The notes beneath the pieces were generated by a model that was not told the origin of the DNA, made no database searches, and was given only the letters and a program-made list of their open reading frames with translations. This document shows, piece after piece, positions 18,938-28,396 of a DNA stretch of 64,000 nt. The translations under genes and the position numbers were made by a program. The stretch's first letter is position 1. Each line of letters opens with the position of its first letter. Source of the DNA: Campylobacter showae (GTDB lineage Bacteria; Campylobacterota; Campylobacteria; Campylobacterales; Campylobacteraceae). Location: positions 1,612,001-1,676,000 of the forward strand of contig NZ_UWOK01000001.1 in the NCBI RefSeq assembly GCF_900573985.1. Reading direction: 5' to 3'.

Positions 18938-19599
18938 TGACGCAAATTTTGCTCGTAGAGGACGATGAGACGCTAAGCGAACTCATCAGCGAGTATCTGA
19001 GCGAACAAGGCTACGACGTGACCGTTCGCGCCGATGCTAAAGCAGCTCTAGATACCGCCTACGAGCGAAATTTTGATATCCTCATCCTCGACGTCAAGCT
19101 ACCTAAAGGCGACGGTTTCTCCCTTTTGCGCGAACTTAGGCGGCTTGGCGACGACACGCCTGCGATCTTTACCACCTCGCTAAACGCGCTGCAAGACCTA
19201 GAGATCGGCTACAAAAGCGGCTGCGACGACTACCTTAAAAAGCCGTACGAGCTAAAAGAGCTTTTGCTTCGTATTCAAATTTTAATCAAGCGCAAATTTT
19301 CTCACGTAAATGACGAATTTATCGAGCTTAACGACGGATATAAATTTTATCCAAGCTCCAAAACGCTCCGGCAAAACGGGCAAATCGTAAACCTCTCAAA
19401 CAAAGAAAGCGAGCTTTTGGCGTTATTTTTGGAAAATAAAAACGCACTGCTGAGCAAGGAGACGATATTTGATAAAATTTGGAACTACGACGAGGAACCC
19501 AGCGAGCTGAGCCTACGGGTTTACGTTAAAAACTTACGCCGCATTTTAGGCAAGGACGCGATCATAAATAGGCGCGGCGACGGCTATATCTATGTCTGA
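18937..19599 (+). CDS. OmpR-family response regulator
   Basis: 220-aa DNA-binding response regulator. The receiver domain (1-115) has the acidic pocket EDD (8-10), phospho-acceptor D52 in ILDVKLPKGDG and the conserved Lys in YLKKPYELKELL. The winged-helix effector domain (about 125-220) ends with SLRVYVKNLRRILGKDAIINRRGDGYIYV. The ATG overlaps the stop of the heptad-repeat protein gene by one base, and its own stop overlaps the kinase gene by 8 bases. It is probably phosphorylated by the kinase at 19592 and may bind the TTTCACG tandem repeat upstream. Confidence 0.92.
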   Translation: MTQILLVEDDETLSELISEYLSEQGYDVTVRADAKAALDTAYERNFDILILDVKLPKGDGFSLLRELRRLGDDTPAIFTTSLNALQDLEIGYKSGCDDYLKKPYELKELLLRIQILIKRKFSHVNDEFIELNDGYKFYPSSKTLRQNGQIVNLSNKESELLALFLENKNALLSKETIFDKIWNYDEEPSELSLRVYVKNLRRILGKDAIINRRGDGYIYV

Positions 19600-20764
19600 G
19601 CGCTCCGCCGTTATAGCTAAAATCCTCTCGCTTTATCTCATCACTAGCACCCTATTTTTGGGGTATTTTTTTACGAACGACTATAAAATGAAAAAAGAAG
19701 CCCTCGTCTCAAACGAGGTAAAAAACCTAAAAGAGATCAAGATGGGTATCTACATGAAAGCGCGCATGTACGGGCTTGGCGCAGTAAAAAGCTTTACCGC
19801 CGAAAAAGACGTCAAAGCCTGCATCGTAGCTAAAAGCGGTCAAATTTTATACGGCGAGGCGGGCTGCGCTAAATTTGACGCAGCCCAAAGCAGCGCGGTC
19901 GCGGCAGACGGCAAGATAGCGATATTTGAGGCGCTACAAAACATGGACGAAGGCGGCGCGGACGAGCTATCGACGGCAAAAATCGCGCTAAGCAGTAAGG
20001 ACGTCACAAGCGAGCTAAATTTGCTACGGCTGCGTACGGCGCTAAATTTGCTTATCGTTTTAGGCGTTATCATGATAATCGCCTTTTATCTAGCAAAGAC
20101 CGCGCTAGCGCCGCTACACGCCAAGATCGCCGCGCTAAATCGCTTTATAAAAGACTCTACTCACGAGATAAACGCGCCCCTTAGCGTCATACTTATGAGC
20201 ATCGAAACGGCAGATAAAAGTAGCCTAAGCCAGAGAAATCTAAAACGCCTAAATAACATCCAAACCGCTGCCAAAACGCTAAGCCGTACCTATGAGGACC
20301 TTACGTATTTATCCTTTGGCGCCTCAAGCTCCGCACCAAAAGAGGAGCTAAATTTTAGAGATATTTTAAACGAGCGACTCGAATTTTTTGCTCCGTTTTT
20401 TGCTAAACGAGGGCTTGATTTAAGGCTAAATTTAAAAGACGCTCTCATAAATGCAAATGGCTATGAGCTAAAACGTGCGGTGGATAACCTACTAAGCAAC
20501 GCCGTAAAATACGCAAACCAAGGCGGCTACGTCGTGGTTAGTTTGCAAGACGGCGAGCTAAAAATCTCAAATAGCGGCGAGGGGCTAAGCAAAGAGCAAC
20601 AAGATAAAATTTTCGAGCGATACACACGGTTTAATAAAGACCAAGGCGGCTTTGGCATCGGGCTAAATTTAGTCAAAAGAGCCTGCGAAAACAACGCCAT
20701 ATCCGTAGCCTGCGAAAGCGAACCTGGCAAAGAAACAACCTTTACGCTTAGGTGGAAGTCTTAA
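19592..20764 (+). CDS. Sensor histidine kinase, partner of the regulator at 18937
   Basis: 390-aa kinase. TM1 (about 8-27) and TM2 (about 148-168) bracket a periplasmic sensor domain of about 120 residues with two cysteines (C77 and C92) that could form a disulfide. The dimerisation box is FIKDSTHEINAPLSVI with phospho-acceptor H191. The ATPase has an N box (DNLLSNAVKYA, N303) and a G box (FGIGLNLVKRA). No HAMP domain is obvious. The next gene upstream in the operon encodes an exported Met-rich protein, which makes a periplasmic ligand or envelope signal plausible. Confidence 0.9.
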   Translation: MSERSAVIAKILSLYLITSTLFLGYFFTNDYKMKKEALVSNEVKNLKEIKMGIYMKARMYGLGAVKSFTAEKDVKACIVAKSGQILYGEAGCAKFDAAQSSAVAADGKIAIFEALQNMDEGGADELSTAKIALSSKDVTSELNLLRLRTALNLLIVLGVIMIIAFYLAKTALAPLHAKIAALNRFIKDSTHEINAPLSVILMSIETADKSSLSQRNLKRLNNIQTAAKTLSRTYEDLTYLSFGASSSAPKEELNFRDILNERLEFFAPFFAKRGLDLRLNLKDALINANGYELKRAVDNLLSNAVKYANQGGYVVVSLQDGELKISNSGEGLSKEQQDKIFERYTRFNKDQGGFGIGLNLVKRACENNAISVACESEPGKETTFTLRWKS

Positions 20765-20912
20765 ATTTAGATTTTGCGTCATAAAAGCGGCGGTACTTTT
20801 CTCCAAACTGGCAAATTTGGCTCAAATCACAAACACTCTCAGTCAAATTTTGATTAGGATAGTTGTAGAATCGTCAAATTTGGCGGTAAAATCAAGAAAG
20901 TGTAAATAAATT

Positions 20913-21530
20913 TTACTCGTCTCCAATAAGCGAAAGGTTCCTGCATCCTATCTCATCGCCCATCTCGCAACCCATTTCGTAAAATTTTTTTGCGGTTTTA
21001 GAATCGGCGGTTTTGACGCCTAGCGAAAACTGATACATACCGCCGAGATTTGAACAGCTTTGAGCATGATTTAGTTTTAGGCACGACTTCTCATAAAGCT
21101 TGCGCGCTGCGGCAAAATCATGCTCCGTACCGCGTCCGAGGCGGTAGAAGTTAGCCGCATTGTAGCAACCGTATTTGTTGCCGAGCGTGCAGGACTTTGC
21201 AAATATCGTCAAGATCTCGCTCTCCTCTTTGCTTTTTAGCTTTTGGTGCAGCGAACCTAGATTTGAACAGGCGATACCCTCGTTATCGTCGCAGGCTTTT
21301 TGATAGCAGAGTTTTGCACGCTCGTAGTCTTTACTGTTTTCAAATTTTACGCCCGTATCGTTGCACTCTTTTGGGGTTTTGCCGTCGCAGATGTTTTTTA
21401 TTTCAGACTGCGCAACGGGCTTTGGCGGTGCTGGGGTTGCCTTTTTCGGCGCGGCGCAACCACTAGCAAACGCCGCAACCAGCGCAAAAACGGCAATGTG
21501 CGAGATAGCTTGAAAAAAAGCGCGTTTCAA
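20913..21530 (-). CDS. Cys-paired Sel1-repeat lipoprotein
   Basis: 205-aa predicted lipoprotein: signal MKRAFFQAISHIAVFALVAA with lipobox ASGC (about residue 25), then a Pro/Lys linker and four Sel1-like repeats. Each repeat has two cysteines separated by about seven residues (CYQKACDDNEGIAC, CTLGNKYGC, CLKLNHAQSC, CEMGDEIGC), as in the Helicobacter cysteine-rich Hcp proteins. Such proteins are periplasmic and disulfide-stabilised, with roles in protein interaction. It stands alone between two-component genes and the TonB receptor gene. Specific function unknown. Confidence 0.8.
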   Translation of the reverse strand: MKRAFFQAISHIAVFALVAAFASGCAAPKKATPAPPKPVAQSEIKNICDGKTPKECNDTGVKFENSKDYERAKLCYQKACDDNEGIACSNLGSLHQKLKSKEESEILTIFAKSCTLGNKYGCYNAANFYRLGRGTEHDFAAARKLYEKSCLKLNHAQSCSNLGGMYQFSLGVKTADSKTAKKFYEMGCEMGDEIGCRNLSLIGDE

Positions 21531-21690
21531 AATTTAGCCTTAAGAAAATTTTGCCTTAATCTTACCTTACGCTCGCCAAAATAACGCTTAAAATAAACTT
21601 TAAAATCCTTGGCAGTAACCAAACGGAGCCAAATTTGTAACAAATTTATCGCTCGTTAAAAGGACATTTTTAGCGTATTAAGGCGAATTT

Positions 21691-21773
21691 ACCCATAGTT
21701 TTATATCTAAATTCGGCGCCTATCATAACTCGTAAATTTATGGGTTTAATACCGACAAAAAGCGCCGAATTTA
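21691..21773. repeat. Two interleaved inverted repeats between the receptor and lipoprotein genes
   Basis: TAAATTCGGCGC (21708-21719) pairs perfectly with GCGCCGAATTTA (21762-21773). ACCCATA (about 21691-21697) pairs with TATGGGT (about 21739-21745). The arms are in the order A1-B1-A2-B2, so the stems are either mutually exclusive or form a pseudoknot. The element lies 56 bases beyond the TonB-receptor stop and about 160 bases upstream of the lipoprotein start. Confidence 0.5.
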
Positions 21774-21828
21774 TAATCTGGATAACCGCATTAGCAAACC
21801 AAGCTACGTGGCAAAAAATCTAAAGGGC

Positions 21829-23967
21829 TTAAAAACTATACGTAAAACCTAGATTAAACGTTCGCGGATCGCCGTAAACCATCCTGTTGTTTCCGATGCC
21901 CTCGAAGTATTTTTTATTAAATACGTTGTCGATATTTAGCTGGATGTCGAAATTTTTACTTATCTTGTAACCAAACATCAAATTTGCCAGCGTGTAGGCC
22001 TTTTGCGTGATTTCATTTGCGCCGCTACCGACGTAAATTTTACTTTTATACTGCACTCCCGCACCCGCTCTAAAGTCCGCTATAGTGTATTTAGCAAACA
22101 GATTTGCCGTAGTGCGCGAGCTTTCGGTGTCAAATTTCTTACCGTCTGCGTCATTGGCGTTAAAGTGAGTAAGCCCAAGACCTAGGCTTAAATTTTGATT
22201 TATCTCGCCGTTTACGTCCACTTCAAAGCCCTTACTCGTTACGCCTTTTTTAGCTTCATACGCGTCGGTCGTAGTGCCTGGGATCTTTTGTCCGGTTTTT
22301 GCGCCTAGTTTATCTTGCACGACCTTAAATACGCCAAAAGAGGCCGAAAGCGCTCCGTCAAAATAATCGCCCTTTATGCCCAGCTCATAGTCCTTGCCTT
22401 GGATCGGATCTAGATATTTGCCTTCTATATCCTTTACGGTTTGAGGTTTAAAGATACTCGTGTAGCTAGCATAAAGAGTGTGATTTTCGCCGATATCATA
22501 CGTGATGCCTAGATACGGAGTGATTTCTTGCGTAAAGTTTCTATTGCCGTTGCCGCCTGTTATGCGGTACTTATAGTAGCTCATCCTAGCTCCCAGCAAA
22601 AACTTCAGCTCGTCCGTGATTGAAAATTTATTAGCCAAATATACGGCCTTTTGCACCGTCTTATCGGCGTTGTTTTGATCGGCGTAAGGTAGATTTGGAT
22701 CGTCTAGGTGCAGGTTTTTAAAGTCTATCCTAGTACGCGCCGCATAGGCTAAGCCCGCCGGAGTCGTGCGGCTATTCCAGTAGCTACTGACGCTATCGGA
22801 GCTTTTTTTATAGTTGTTATACATAGCGCCGAAAACAGCCTCGTGAGACAAGTCAAACGCTTCGTACGGCACGTTTACGTAGGCGTCTATGTTATGGATA
22901 TTTTCTTCGCGTTTGTTTGCATAGACGCTAAGTCCGCTAACATCGCCCGTACCGTCTAAATTTACCTTGCCGCCGTAGTAGAGTAGATTTGAGTCCGTAT
23001 TTGCGCGGCGGAAGGAGTAGGAGAGATTTAGGCTGGCTTCGTTTTCAAAATAGTGCCTAAAATCGGCATAAACGTCAAAAGTCTTGATATCCCACCTAGT
23101 CCAAGGCTGAGAGAAAATTTCATTTTTGCTAAACTCGCGCCTAGCGTCGTTTTTGTAAAATGCCGGCATTCCTCCCCAGCGTATGCCGTGGCGCTTTAGC
23201 TCCTGATAAAAAGCGCCTAGGCTTAGCCACGAGCTATCCATGATATCCGCATCAACAACGCCGTAGATAGCGGTGTTTTTACGGTTATAGTAGTCCATAT
23301 ACGAATGCGACTTTTCATGCATAAACGACGCTCTAGCCCGCACGCTGCCGTCAGCAGTCACGGGTGTTTGCACGTCGCCCGATACGCCGTATCTATCGTA
23401 CGAGCCCGCGCTTAGTTTGAAATTTCCCGTAAATTCTTTAGAATTTGCTCTTTTTCGGATAAAATTTAAACTAGCCGCCGGATTGCCTGCACCCGCTAGC
23501 AGGCCGTTTGCGCCCTTTACGACTTCGACGCGTTCATATGGTAGCAAGCTCATATCGTTTGCGCCTAGGCTAAATCCGCCAAAGCTTGGCATCGAATCAA
23601 GCAAATAATAATCTATCTTAAAGCCTCTTGCTGTAGGATATACGCGCTCGTCCCACTTGCTAAGCGTGACGCCCGGGATATTTCTCAAAAGCACCTGATA
23701 GTCGTTGATGTTTTGATCCTTTAGTCTAGCCTCGGTGATGACGGTTAGCGACTGGGGCGTTTGGCGCGAGGTGAGGTCTAGCCTTGTGGTGCTTTTTACA
23801 AGCTCTTTAGCATTGTATTTTACGTCGTCGCGCCTTTGCTCGCTCGTTACCTCCACGGCATCAAGCGTCTCTTTGCCGGCTGCGTTCTCGCCGTTTTGAG
23901 CAGCTAAAATTTGAACGGACGCGAGCAAATTTATAGCCGCAACCGAAAGCAAAATTTTATTTCTCAT
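21829..23967 (-). CDS. TonB-dependent siderophore receptor
   Basis: 712-aa outer-membrane receptor for ferric siderophores (FhuE/FoxA/FpvA-like group). The signal peptide (about 1-23) is followed by a TonB-box-like stretch (ETLDAVEVTSEQRRDD), the plug domain (TSRQTPQSLTVITEARLKDQ; VEVVKGANGLLAGAGNPAAS) and a 22-strand barrel ending in NLGFTYSF with terminal Phe. The plug signature TRLDLTSRQTPQSLTVI is characteristic of the hydroxamate/ferrichrome-type subgroup, but the ligand is not predictable. The start overlaps the stop of a frameshifted PepSY gene by 4 bases, an arrangement used for ferric-siderophore reduction. A candidate Fur site precedes that gene at 25121-25149. Confidence 0.93.
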   Translation of the reverse strand: MRNKILLSVAAINLLASVQILAAQNGENAAGKETLDAVEVTSEQRRDDVKYNAKELVKSTTRLDLTSRQTPQSLTVITEARLKDQNINDYQVLLRNIPGVTLSKWDERVYPTARGFKIDYYLLDSMPSFGGFSLGANDMSLLPYERVEVVKGANGLLAGAGNPAASLNFIRKRANSKEFTGNFKLSAGSYDRYGVSGDVQTPVTADGSVRARASFMHEKSHSYMDYYNRKNTAIYGVVDADIMDSSWLSLGAFYQELKRHGIRWGGMPAFYKNDARREFSKNEIFSQPWTRWDIKTFDVYADFRHYFENEASLNLSYSFRRANTDSNLLYYGGKVNLDGTGDVSGLSVYANKREENIHNIDAYVNVPYEAFDLSHEAVFGAMYNNYKKSSDSVSSYWNSRTTPAGLAYAARTRIDFKNLHLDDPNLPYADQNNADKTVQKAVYLANKFSITDELKFLLGARMSYYKYRITGGNGNRNFTQEITPYLGITYDIGENHTLYASYTSIFKPQTVKDIEGKYLDPIQGKDYELGIKGDYFDGALSASFGVFKVVQDKLGAKTGQKIPGTTTDAYEAKKGVTSKGFEVDVNGEINQNLSLGLGLTHFNANDADGKKFDTESSRTTANLFAKYTIADFRAGAGVQYKSKIYVGSGANEITQKAYTLANLMFGYKISKNFDIQLNIDNVFNKKYFEGIGNNRMVYGDPRTFNLGFTYSF

Positions 23968-25060
23968 CTTTTTCTCCTTTTAAAATTTGATCTTTTTATC
24001 CATAAATAAATGCCCGAAACGCTAAGCGCTAACGGTGCCAAGCCGCATAAAAACCAGAAAAATTTAGTCGCGGCGTTATAATCGCCGTAGTGAGCTCGCC
24101 TAAACGTCGATAAAAATTTATCCGTTTTGCTTGCTAGCTCGATATCTTTTACATCGATTAAATTTGCGCTGTTTTTATCGTAAGAAACGGTGCTTGAGTA
24201 CTGGCTATGAAGGAAACCTTGACTCGGTTTTTGCCCGTAGAGCGTGATATTTGCGCCATCATAAAACGGAAAACTAACGTAGTGCGTCTCAAATCCGGGC
24301 ATATCCGAGGGCGCTCTTTGCACGAGAGCGTCGATAGAGATATTTTTATCGTAAATTTGCGGACCGATTACGAATTTAGAATTATCAAAAGGCGGCATAA
24401 ACATAAACCTAAGCTCCCACCAGGCCCGCTAAGCGCGACTGCAAAGATAACGGGCGTAGAAAAAACGCCGATAAATTTGTGCGAATCGCTCATAAAAACC
24501 GCCATTCTCGCAAACCGAAGGCGCAGTAAATTCGTCCAAAAATTTCGGTAAACGATAAAGCCGCTGATCGAAATAATAAAAGCAAAAATCGCCGTTAGCC
24601 CAAGCAAAATTTGACCGCTTTTTTCAAGAAGCAAATTTTCGTGAAGCTCGGTTATAACGCCGATAAATCCGCTATCATGCGGCACGAGGTCGCTTTTTAT
24701 CTCTCCGCTAAAAGCGTCCAGATACACGCACGCCCACTCTTTTTCGCCCACTCCGTGCTTTAACAGCCAAATTTTGTCCGTTTTTTGGGGATCTGCGTCG
24801 ATATTCCAGCCTACGATCTCGTGATGCGGATACTCTTTTTCTATTTTTTCTCTTAGTTCGTCAAATTTTAATCTACTTTTTTGCTCGTTTTCGTCGCTAT
24901 TTTTTGCGACATATATGACGCCAGGCATTAATAAATTATTTATCTCATCTTTATAAACCAAAACCGAACCGGTAAAACAAGTGACAACTAAAGGAATGCA
25001 AAATATCAGCGAAATATAGGTATGAATTTTATACATCGTCTTTTTGTCAAATATATTCAC
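23964..25060 (-). pseudogene. PepSY-associated membrane protein, broken by one frameshift
   Basis: Two overlapping frames together make one PepSY/PiuB-type protein of about 365 aa. The N-terminal part (to about residue 217) has TM1 (YISLIFCIPLVVTCFTGSVLVYKDE), a PepSY periplasmic region and the second helix. The C-terminal part has the rest of the periplasmic domain and a final helix (FFWFLCGLAPLALSVSGIYLW). The frame breaks at the CCC run 24425-24427 (minus strand GGG). One additional G would read SGAWWELRFMFMPP, the normal family motif, instead of SGPGGSLGLCL. The rest looks undamaged, so either a recent mutation or a base-call error. Such proteins are linked to reduction or transport of ferric siderophores with the adjacent TonB receptor. 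Confidence 0.82.
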
Positions 25061-25120
25061 GTTTAAAATTTGCCCTTTTAAAATTTACTCTAAATCGGCG
25101 CGGATTTTAGCATTTTAAAA

Positions 25121-25149
25121 ATTAATAATTTCTAAAACCATTATCAAAT
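25121..25149 (-). promoter_or_regulatory. Candidate Fur box upstream of the PepSY-receptor operon
   Basis: On the minus strand GATAAT and ATTATT half-sites are separated by 10 bases within an AT-rich promoter region starting about 60 bases before the PepSY start. The half-sites match five or six of six positions of the Fur hexamer. The position and the iron-uptake genes downstream support it, but spacing is not ideal. Confidence 0.35.
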
Positions 25150-25375
25150 AAATAAGGAATCTATATTTTGCGTTAAATATTTAAAAACAGGGTTTAGCAG
25201 AGGCAGACGAATGAAAAACGACAAATTTGTTACGTTAAATTACGGAAATCAATTTAATGTGGTCTCAAAGCAAAATCAGCTTTTTAGTTTAAACAAAATT
25301 TGCGCCCAACGGTAGAGCAAACGTCAAGCGCAAATTTGATGCAGGTCTCGCCTAAAGCAAGCTTAAATTTAAGCC

Positions 25376-28300
25376 CTAAATTTCCTCTCTTTTATAAATT
25401 TTACTCACAAATTTATCTATCTTATACACCGCGCCAAAGAGTGCCGGCACCACAAGTAGCGTTAGCAGCGTCGAGCTAATAAGCCCCGAGATCACCGAGA
25501 TCGCCATCGGGGAGTTGCCCTCGTATCCCGCACCCCTGCTAAGCGCTAGCGGCAGCATCGCAAATATCATCGCAAAAGTAGTCATCAGTATCGCTCGTAG
25601 CCTCTTAACTCCCGCGCGCACGATGGCTTCGTTTAGCTCCACGCCCTCGTTTGCGTAGCGGTTGGCGAAATCCACGACCAAAATCGCGTTTTTACCCACC
25701 ATACCAAAAAGCAATATCGCGCCGACCATGACAAACAAGCTAAAGGAGTTACCACTAAGATACAGCCCGACCGCCACGCCGCCAAAGGCAAGCGGCATCG
25801 AGATCATGATGATGAGCGGCAAAATAAAACTCTCGTAAAGAGCGGCTAGGATCATATAGATGAGCACGACGCTAAGGCTGATCGTAAAGACAAAGGCCGC
25901 GTTCGTGTCGTTCATCATCTCGATAAAGCCCGTCATCACGTAGTCGTAGCCTGCGGGCAAAATTTGACCGATATTTTCGTCGATACCCTTTTGCACGGCA
26001 CCCAGCGGGACGTTATCCACGTTTGCGACTATCCTGATCTGACGCTGTTTGTTAAAGCGGTTTATCACGGAAAAGGTCTTGCTCGTCTTAAACTCCGCCA
26101 CCGCGCTTAGGCTTATGCTCTCGCCGTGGGCGTTTTTGATCTTTAGTTTTTGCAGCGCCTGCGCGTCCTTGCGGTACTCGTCGTCAAATCTCAGTATCAT
26201 ATCGTACTGCGCGTCGCCGTTATCAAAACTACCAAGCCTATTTTGCCCAAAGGACGCGTATATCACCTGCGCGACCGCGCTAGGATCGACGCTTAGGCGT
26301 TTGGCTTTGTCTTTATTTACGCTGATTTGTAGCTCGTTTATCTTGTCCTCGTTATCGCTGCCCACGTCCGTCGTGCCCTCTATCGCGCGCACCATGGCTA
26401 TGGCTTTTGGCAGGATTTCGTCTAGCTTTTCTAGGCTATCGCCCGTGATCGTTAGCTGTACGGGCTCGCTGTCGCTGCCTGTATCGACGTATGGTATCTG
26501 CAGAACTTTTACCGAGAGGTCGTCAAATTTAAGCTTTTTTCTATACTCGTCCATTATCTGCGTTTGGCGCTCTTTTCGCGACTCAAAGCCCTTTAAGCGG
26601 ACGTAAATTTTAGCCTTGTACGCGTCCTTTGAGTCCGTGTAGCCAGCGATCATATACGAATACTCGACGCGCGGATCGCTATCTACCTCGCGCACGACCT
26701 CGCTAGCTCTCGCGCTCATAGCTTCGACCGAGATACCCGGGCTTGCTTTTAAAAATATCTCAAACTGCCCCTCATCCTCGACGGGCAAAAAGTCCATGCC
26801 AACCTTACCGGCTAGGCTCATACAAAGGGCCAGCACGCCCAAAGTGAGTATAACAAACGCAGTTTTAAACCTCAAAATAAGCTTCAAAAGCCGCTCATAA
26901 CCGCTCTCGAGCGCCTCAAAGAATGGCTCCGTCACGCGGTAAAATTTACTCTCGCCCTTGCCTAAAAATCTCGCCGCAAGGCTAGGTATCAGCATAATGC
27001 AAACCAAAAACGACACCACGATACCGCCGCTCACGCTCATACCGAAGGAGTTAAAATACTGCCCGATGATGCCCTCCATAAAAGCAATCGGCACAAACAC
27101 GCAAAGCAGCACCGCGCTAATGCTAAGCACGCTAAATGCGATCTCGCGTACGCCCTCAAAGCTAGCTTTTAGCGGGTTGCTCTCGCCTTCTTGCATCTTT
27201 TTGGAGATATTTTCCACGACCACGATCGCATCGTCGATAAATATACCTATACCAAGCGTGAGAGCCAGCAGCGTGAGGCGGTTTAGATCAAAGCCCAAAA
27301 CGTCGATGATAAAAAACGTCCCCACGATACTAGCCGGGATCGCAAGAGCGGCGATGATAGTCGCGCTAAAGCTTCGCAAAAAGAAAAAGACGATGACGAC
27401 CGTGAGCGCGACGCCTAGCATCATGTCAAATTTGACCTGATTTATGTGCTTTAGGATGCTTTCGCTCTTTTCATAAACCCTCTCCACTTCGTAGTTTGCG
27501 CCTAGTCTCGCCGCTAGTTCGTCCGTTTTAGCCTTAAGCGCGTTTACCGTCTCGATAGTGTTTGCGCCGCTTACTTTTATAGCGTCGAGCAGCACTCCGC
27601 GCTTGCCGTTATACATCGCTACGGCGTCGGTGTCGTGATGAGATAGCTCCACACGCGCGACGTCTTTTAAAAACACGTCCTTTTGCAGGCGAATTTCCTC
27701 TAGCTCCTGAACGCTTTTAGCGTCAAATTCGCTCTTTAAAAATATCTCAAATTCGCTGTTTTCGAGCTTTCCTAAAGGCGCTTTTAAATTTTGCGATTTA
27801 ATTATATTTATGACCGAGGCTGCGGTTAGAGCGTATTTATCGAGCTTAAACGGATCTAGGTAAATTTTAATCTCAGGCTCCAAAAAGCCCTTGTCATCGA
27901 CCTTGCCTACGCCTTTTACGCGCTGCAAAAACGGCTTTGCTTCGTCTTTTACCGTTTGCATGAGCGCGGTTAAATTTTCGTCCTTGCGGCTAACGAAAAA
28001 GCTCGCCACCTTGCCGCTATCGCTACTAATTTTCTCTATCTCGGGCTGGACGTCCAGCTTTGCCTTTGCAACCTTGTCGCGCACGTCGTTCGCGGCGACG
28101 TCGATGTTTTTCTTGAGATTAAACTCAATCAAAACGATGCTGAGGTTGTTAAATGTATACGACCTGATCTTTTTGATACCGTCTATCGTAGAGACCTCGT
28201 CCTCGATCTTTTTAGTGACCCTGCTCTCGATGAGGCTCATGTCGCCGGGCGCATAGGTCGTGATCTTAACCAGCGGGATGACGACCTCGGGGAAGAGATT

Positions 28301-28396
28301 TACCGGCATCTTAAGAAGCGACATCGCGCCGAAAAATACGAGCGCGACGAAAAACATCAGCGTCGTAATCGGGCGATTTATGGCTAGCTTATACAT
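25376..28396 (-). CDS. cmeF: RND efflux permease, CmeF type
   Basis: 1006-aa inner-membrane RND transporter, the proton-driven pump of a tripartite efflux system. It has the expected two-fold repeat: TM1 (ITTLMFFVALVFFGAMSLL), porter loops, TM2-6 near 330-480 with the proton-relay TM4 motif GIGIFIDDAIVVVENI, a second large loop (about 545-830) and TM8-12, ending with MAISVISGLISSTLLTLLVVPALF. The adjacent acidic pair in TM4 is typical of hydrophobe/amphiphile (drug) pumps. The length fits C. jejuni CmeF (about 1005 aa, from memory), as does the D-E-F gene order. It overlaps the adaptor gene by 8 bases. Confidence 0.9.
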   Translation of the reverse strand: MYKLAINRPITTLMFFVALVFFGAMSLLKMPVNLFPEVVIPLVKITTYAPGDMSLIESRVTKKIEDEVSTIDGIKKIRSYTFNNLSIVLIEFNLKKNIDVAANDVRDKVAKAKLDVQPEIEKISSDSGKVASFFVSRKDENLTALMQTVKDEAKPFLQRVKGVGKVDDKGFLEPEIKIYLDPFKLDKYALTAASVINIIKSQNLKAPLGKLENSEFEIFLKSEFDAKSVQELEEIRLQKDVFLKDVARVELSHHDTDAVAMYNGKRGVLLDAIKVSGANTIETVNALKAKTDELAARLGANYEVERVYEKSESILKHINQVKFDMMLGVALTVVIVFFFLRSFSATIIAALAIPASIVGTFFIIDVLGFDLNRLTLLALTLGIGIFIDDAIVVVENISKKMQEGESNPLKASFEGVREIAFSVLSISAVLLCVFVPIAFMEGIIGQYFNSFGMSVSGGIVVSFLVCIMLIPSLAARFLGKGESKFYRVTEPFFEALESGYERLLKLILRFKTAFVILTLGVLALCMSLAGKVGMDFLPVEDEGQFEIFLKASPGISVEAMSARASEVVREVDSDPRVEYSYMIAGYTDSKDAYKAKIYVRLKGFESRKERQTQIMDEYRKKLKFDDLSVKVLQIPYVDTGSDSEPVQLTITGDSLEKLDEILPKAIAMVRAIEGTTDVGSDNEDKINELQISVNKDKAKRLSVDPSAVAQVIYASFGQNRLGSFDNGDAQYDMILRFDDEYRKDAQALQKLKIKNAHGESISLSAVAEFKTSKTFSVINRFNKQRQIRIVANVDNVPLGAVQKGIDENIGQILPAGYDYVMTGFIEMMNDTNAAFVFTISLSVVLIYMILAALYESFILPLIIMISMPLAFGGVAVGLYLSGNSFSLFVMVGAILLFGMVGKNAILVVDFANRYANEGVELNEAIVRAGVKRLRAILMTTFAMIFAMLPLALSRGAGYEGNSPMAISVISGLISSTLLTLLVVPALFGAVYKIDKFVSKIYKREEI

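Noticed and set aside
18655..18945. 96-codon minus-strand frame opposite the heptad-repeat gene
   Set aside because: It is the antisense image of a repetitive coding sequence (Phe/Ser/Ile-rich), has no ribosome binding site, and the plus-strand product has a proper signal peptide and family match.
24421..24432. Poly-G phase variation in the PepSY gene
   Set aside because: The tract has only three (or four) G, far below the eight or more typical of Campylobacter contingency loci, so a simple mutation or sequencing error is more likely.
25211..25315. 34-codon plus-strand ORF between cmeF and the PepSY gene
   Set aside because: Weak ribosome site, no hydrophobic or recognisable segment, and it lies head-on to the promoter region of the PepSY-receptor operon.
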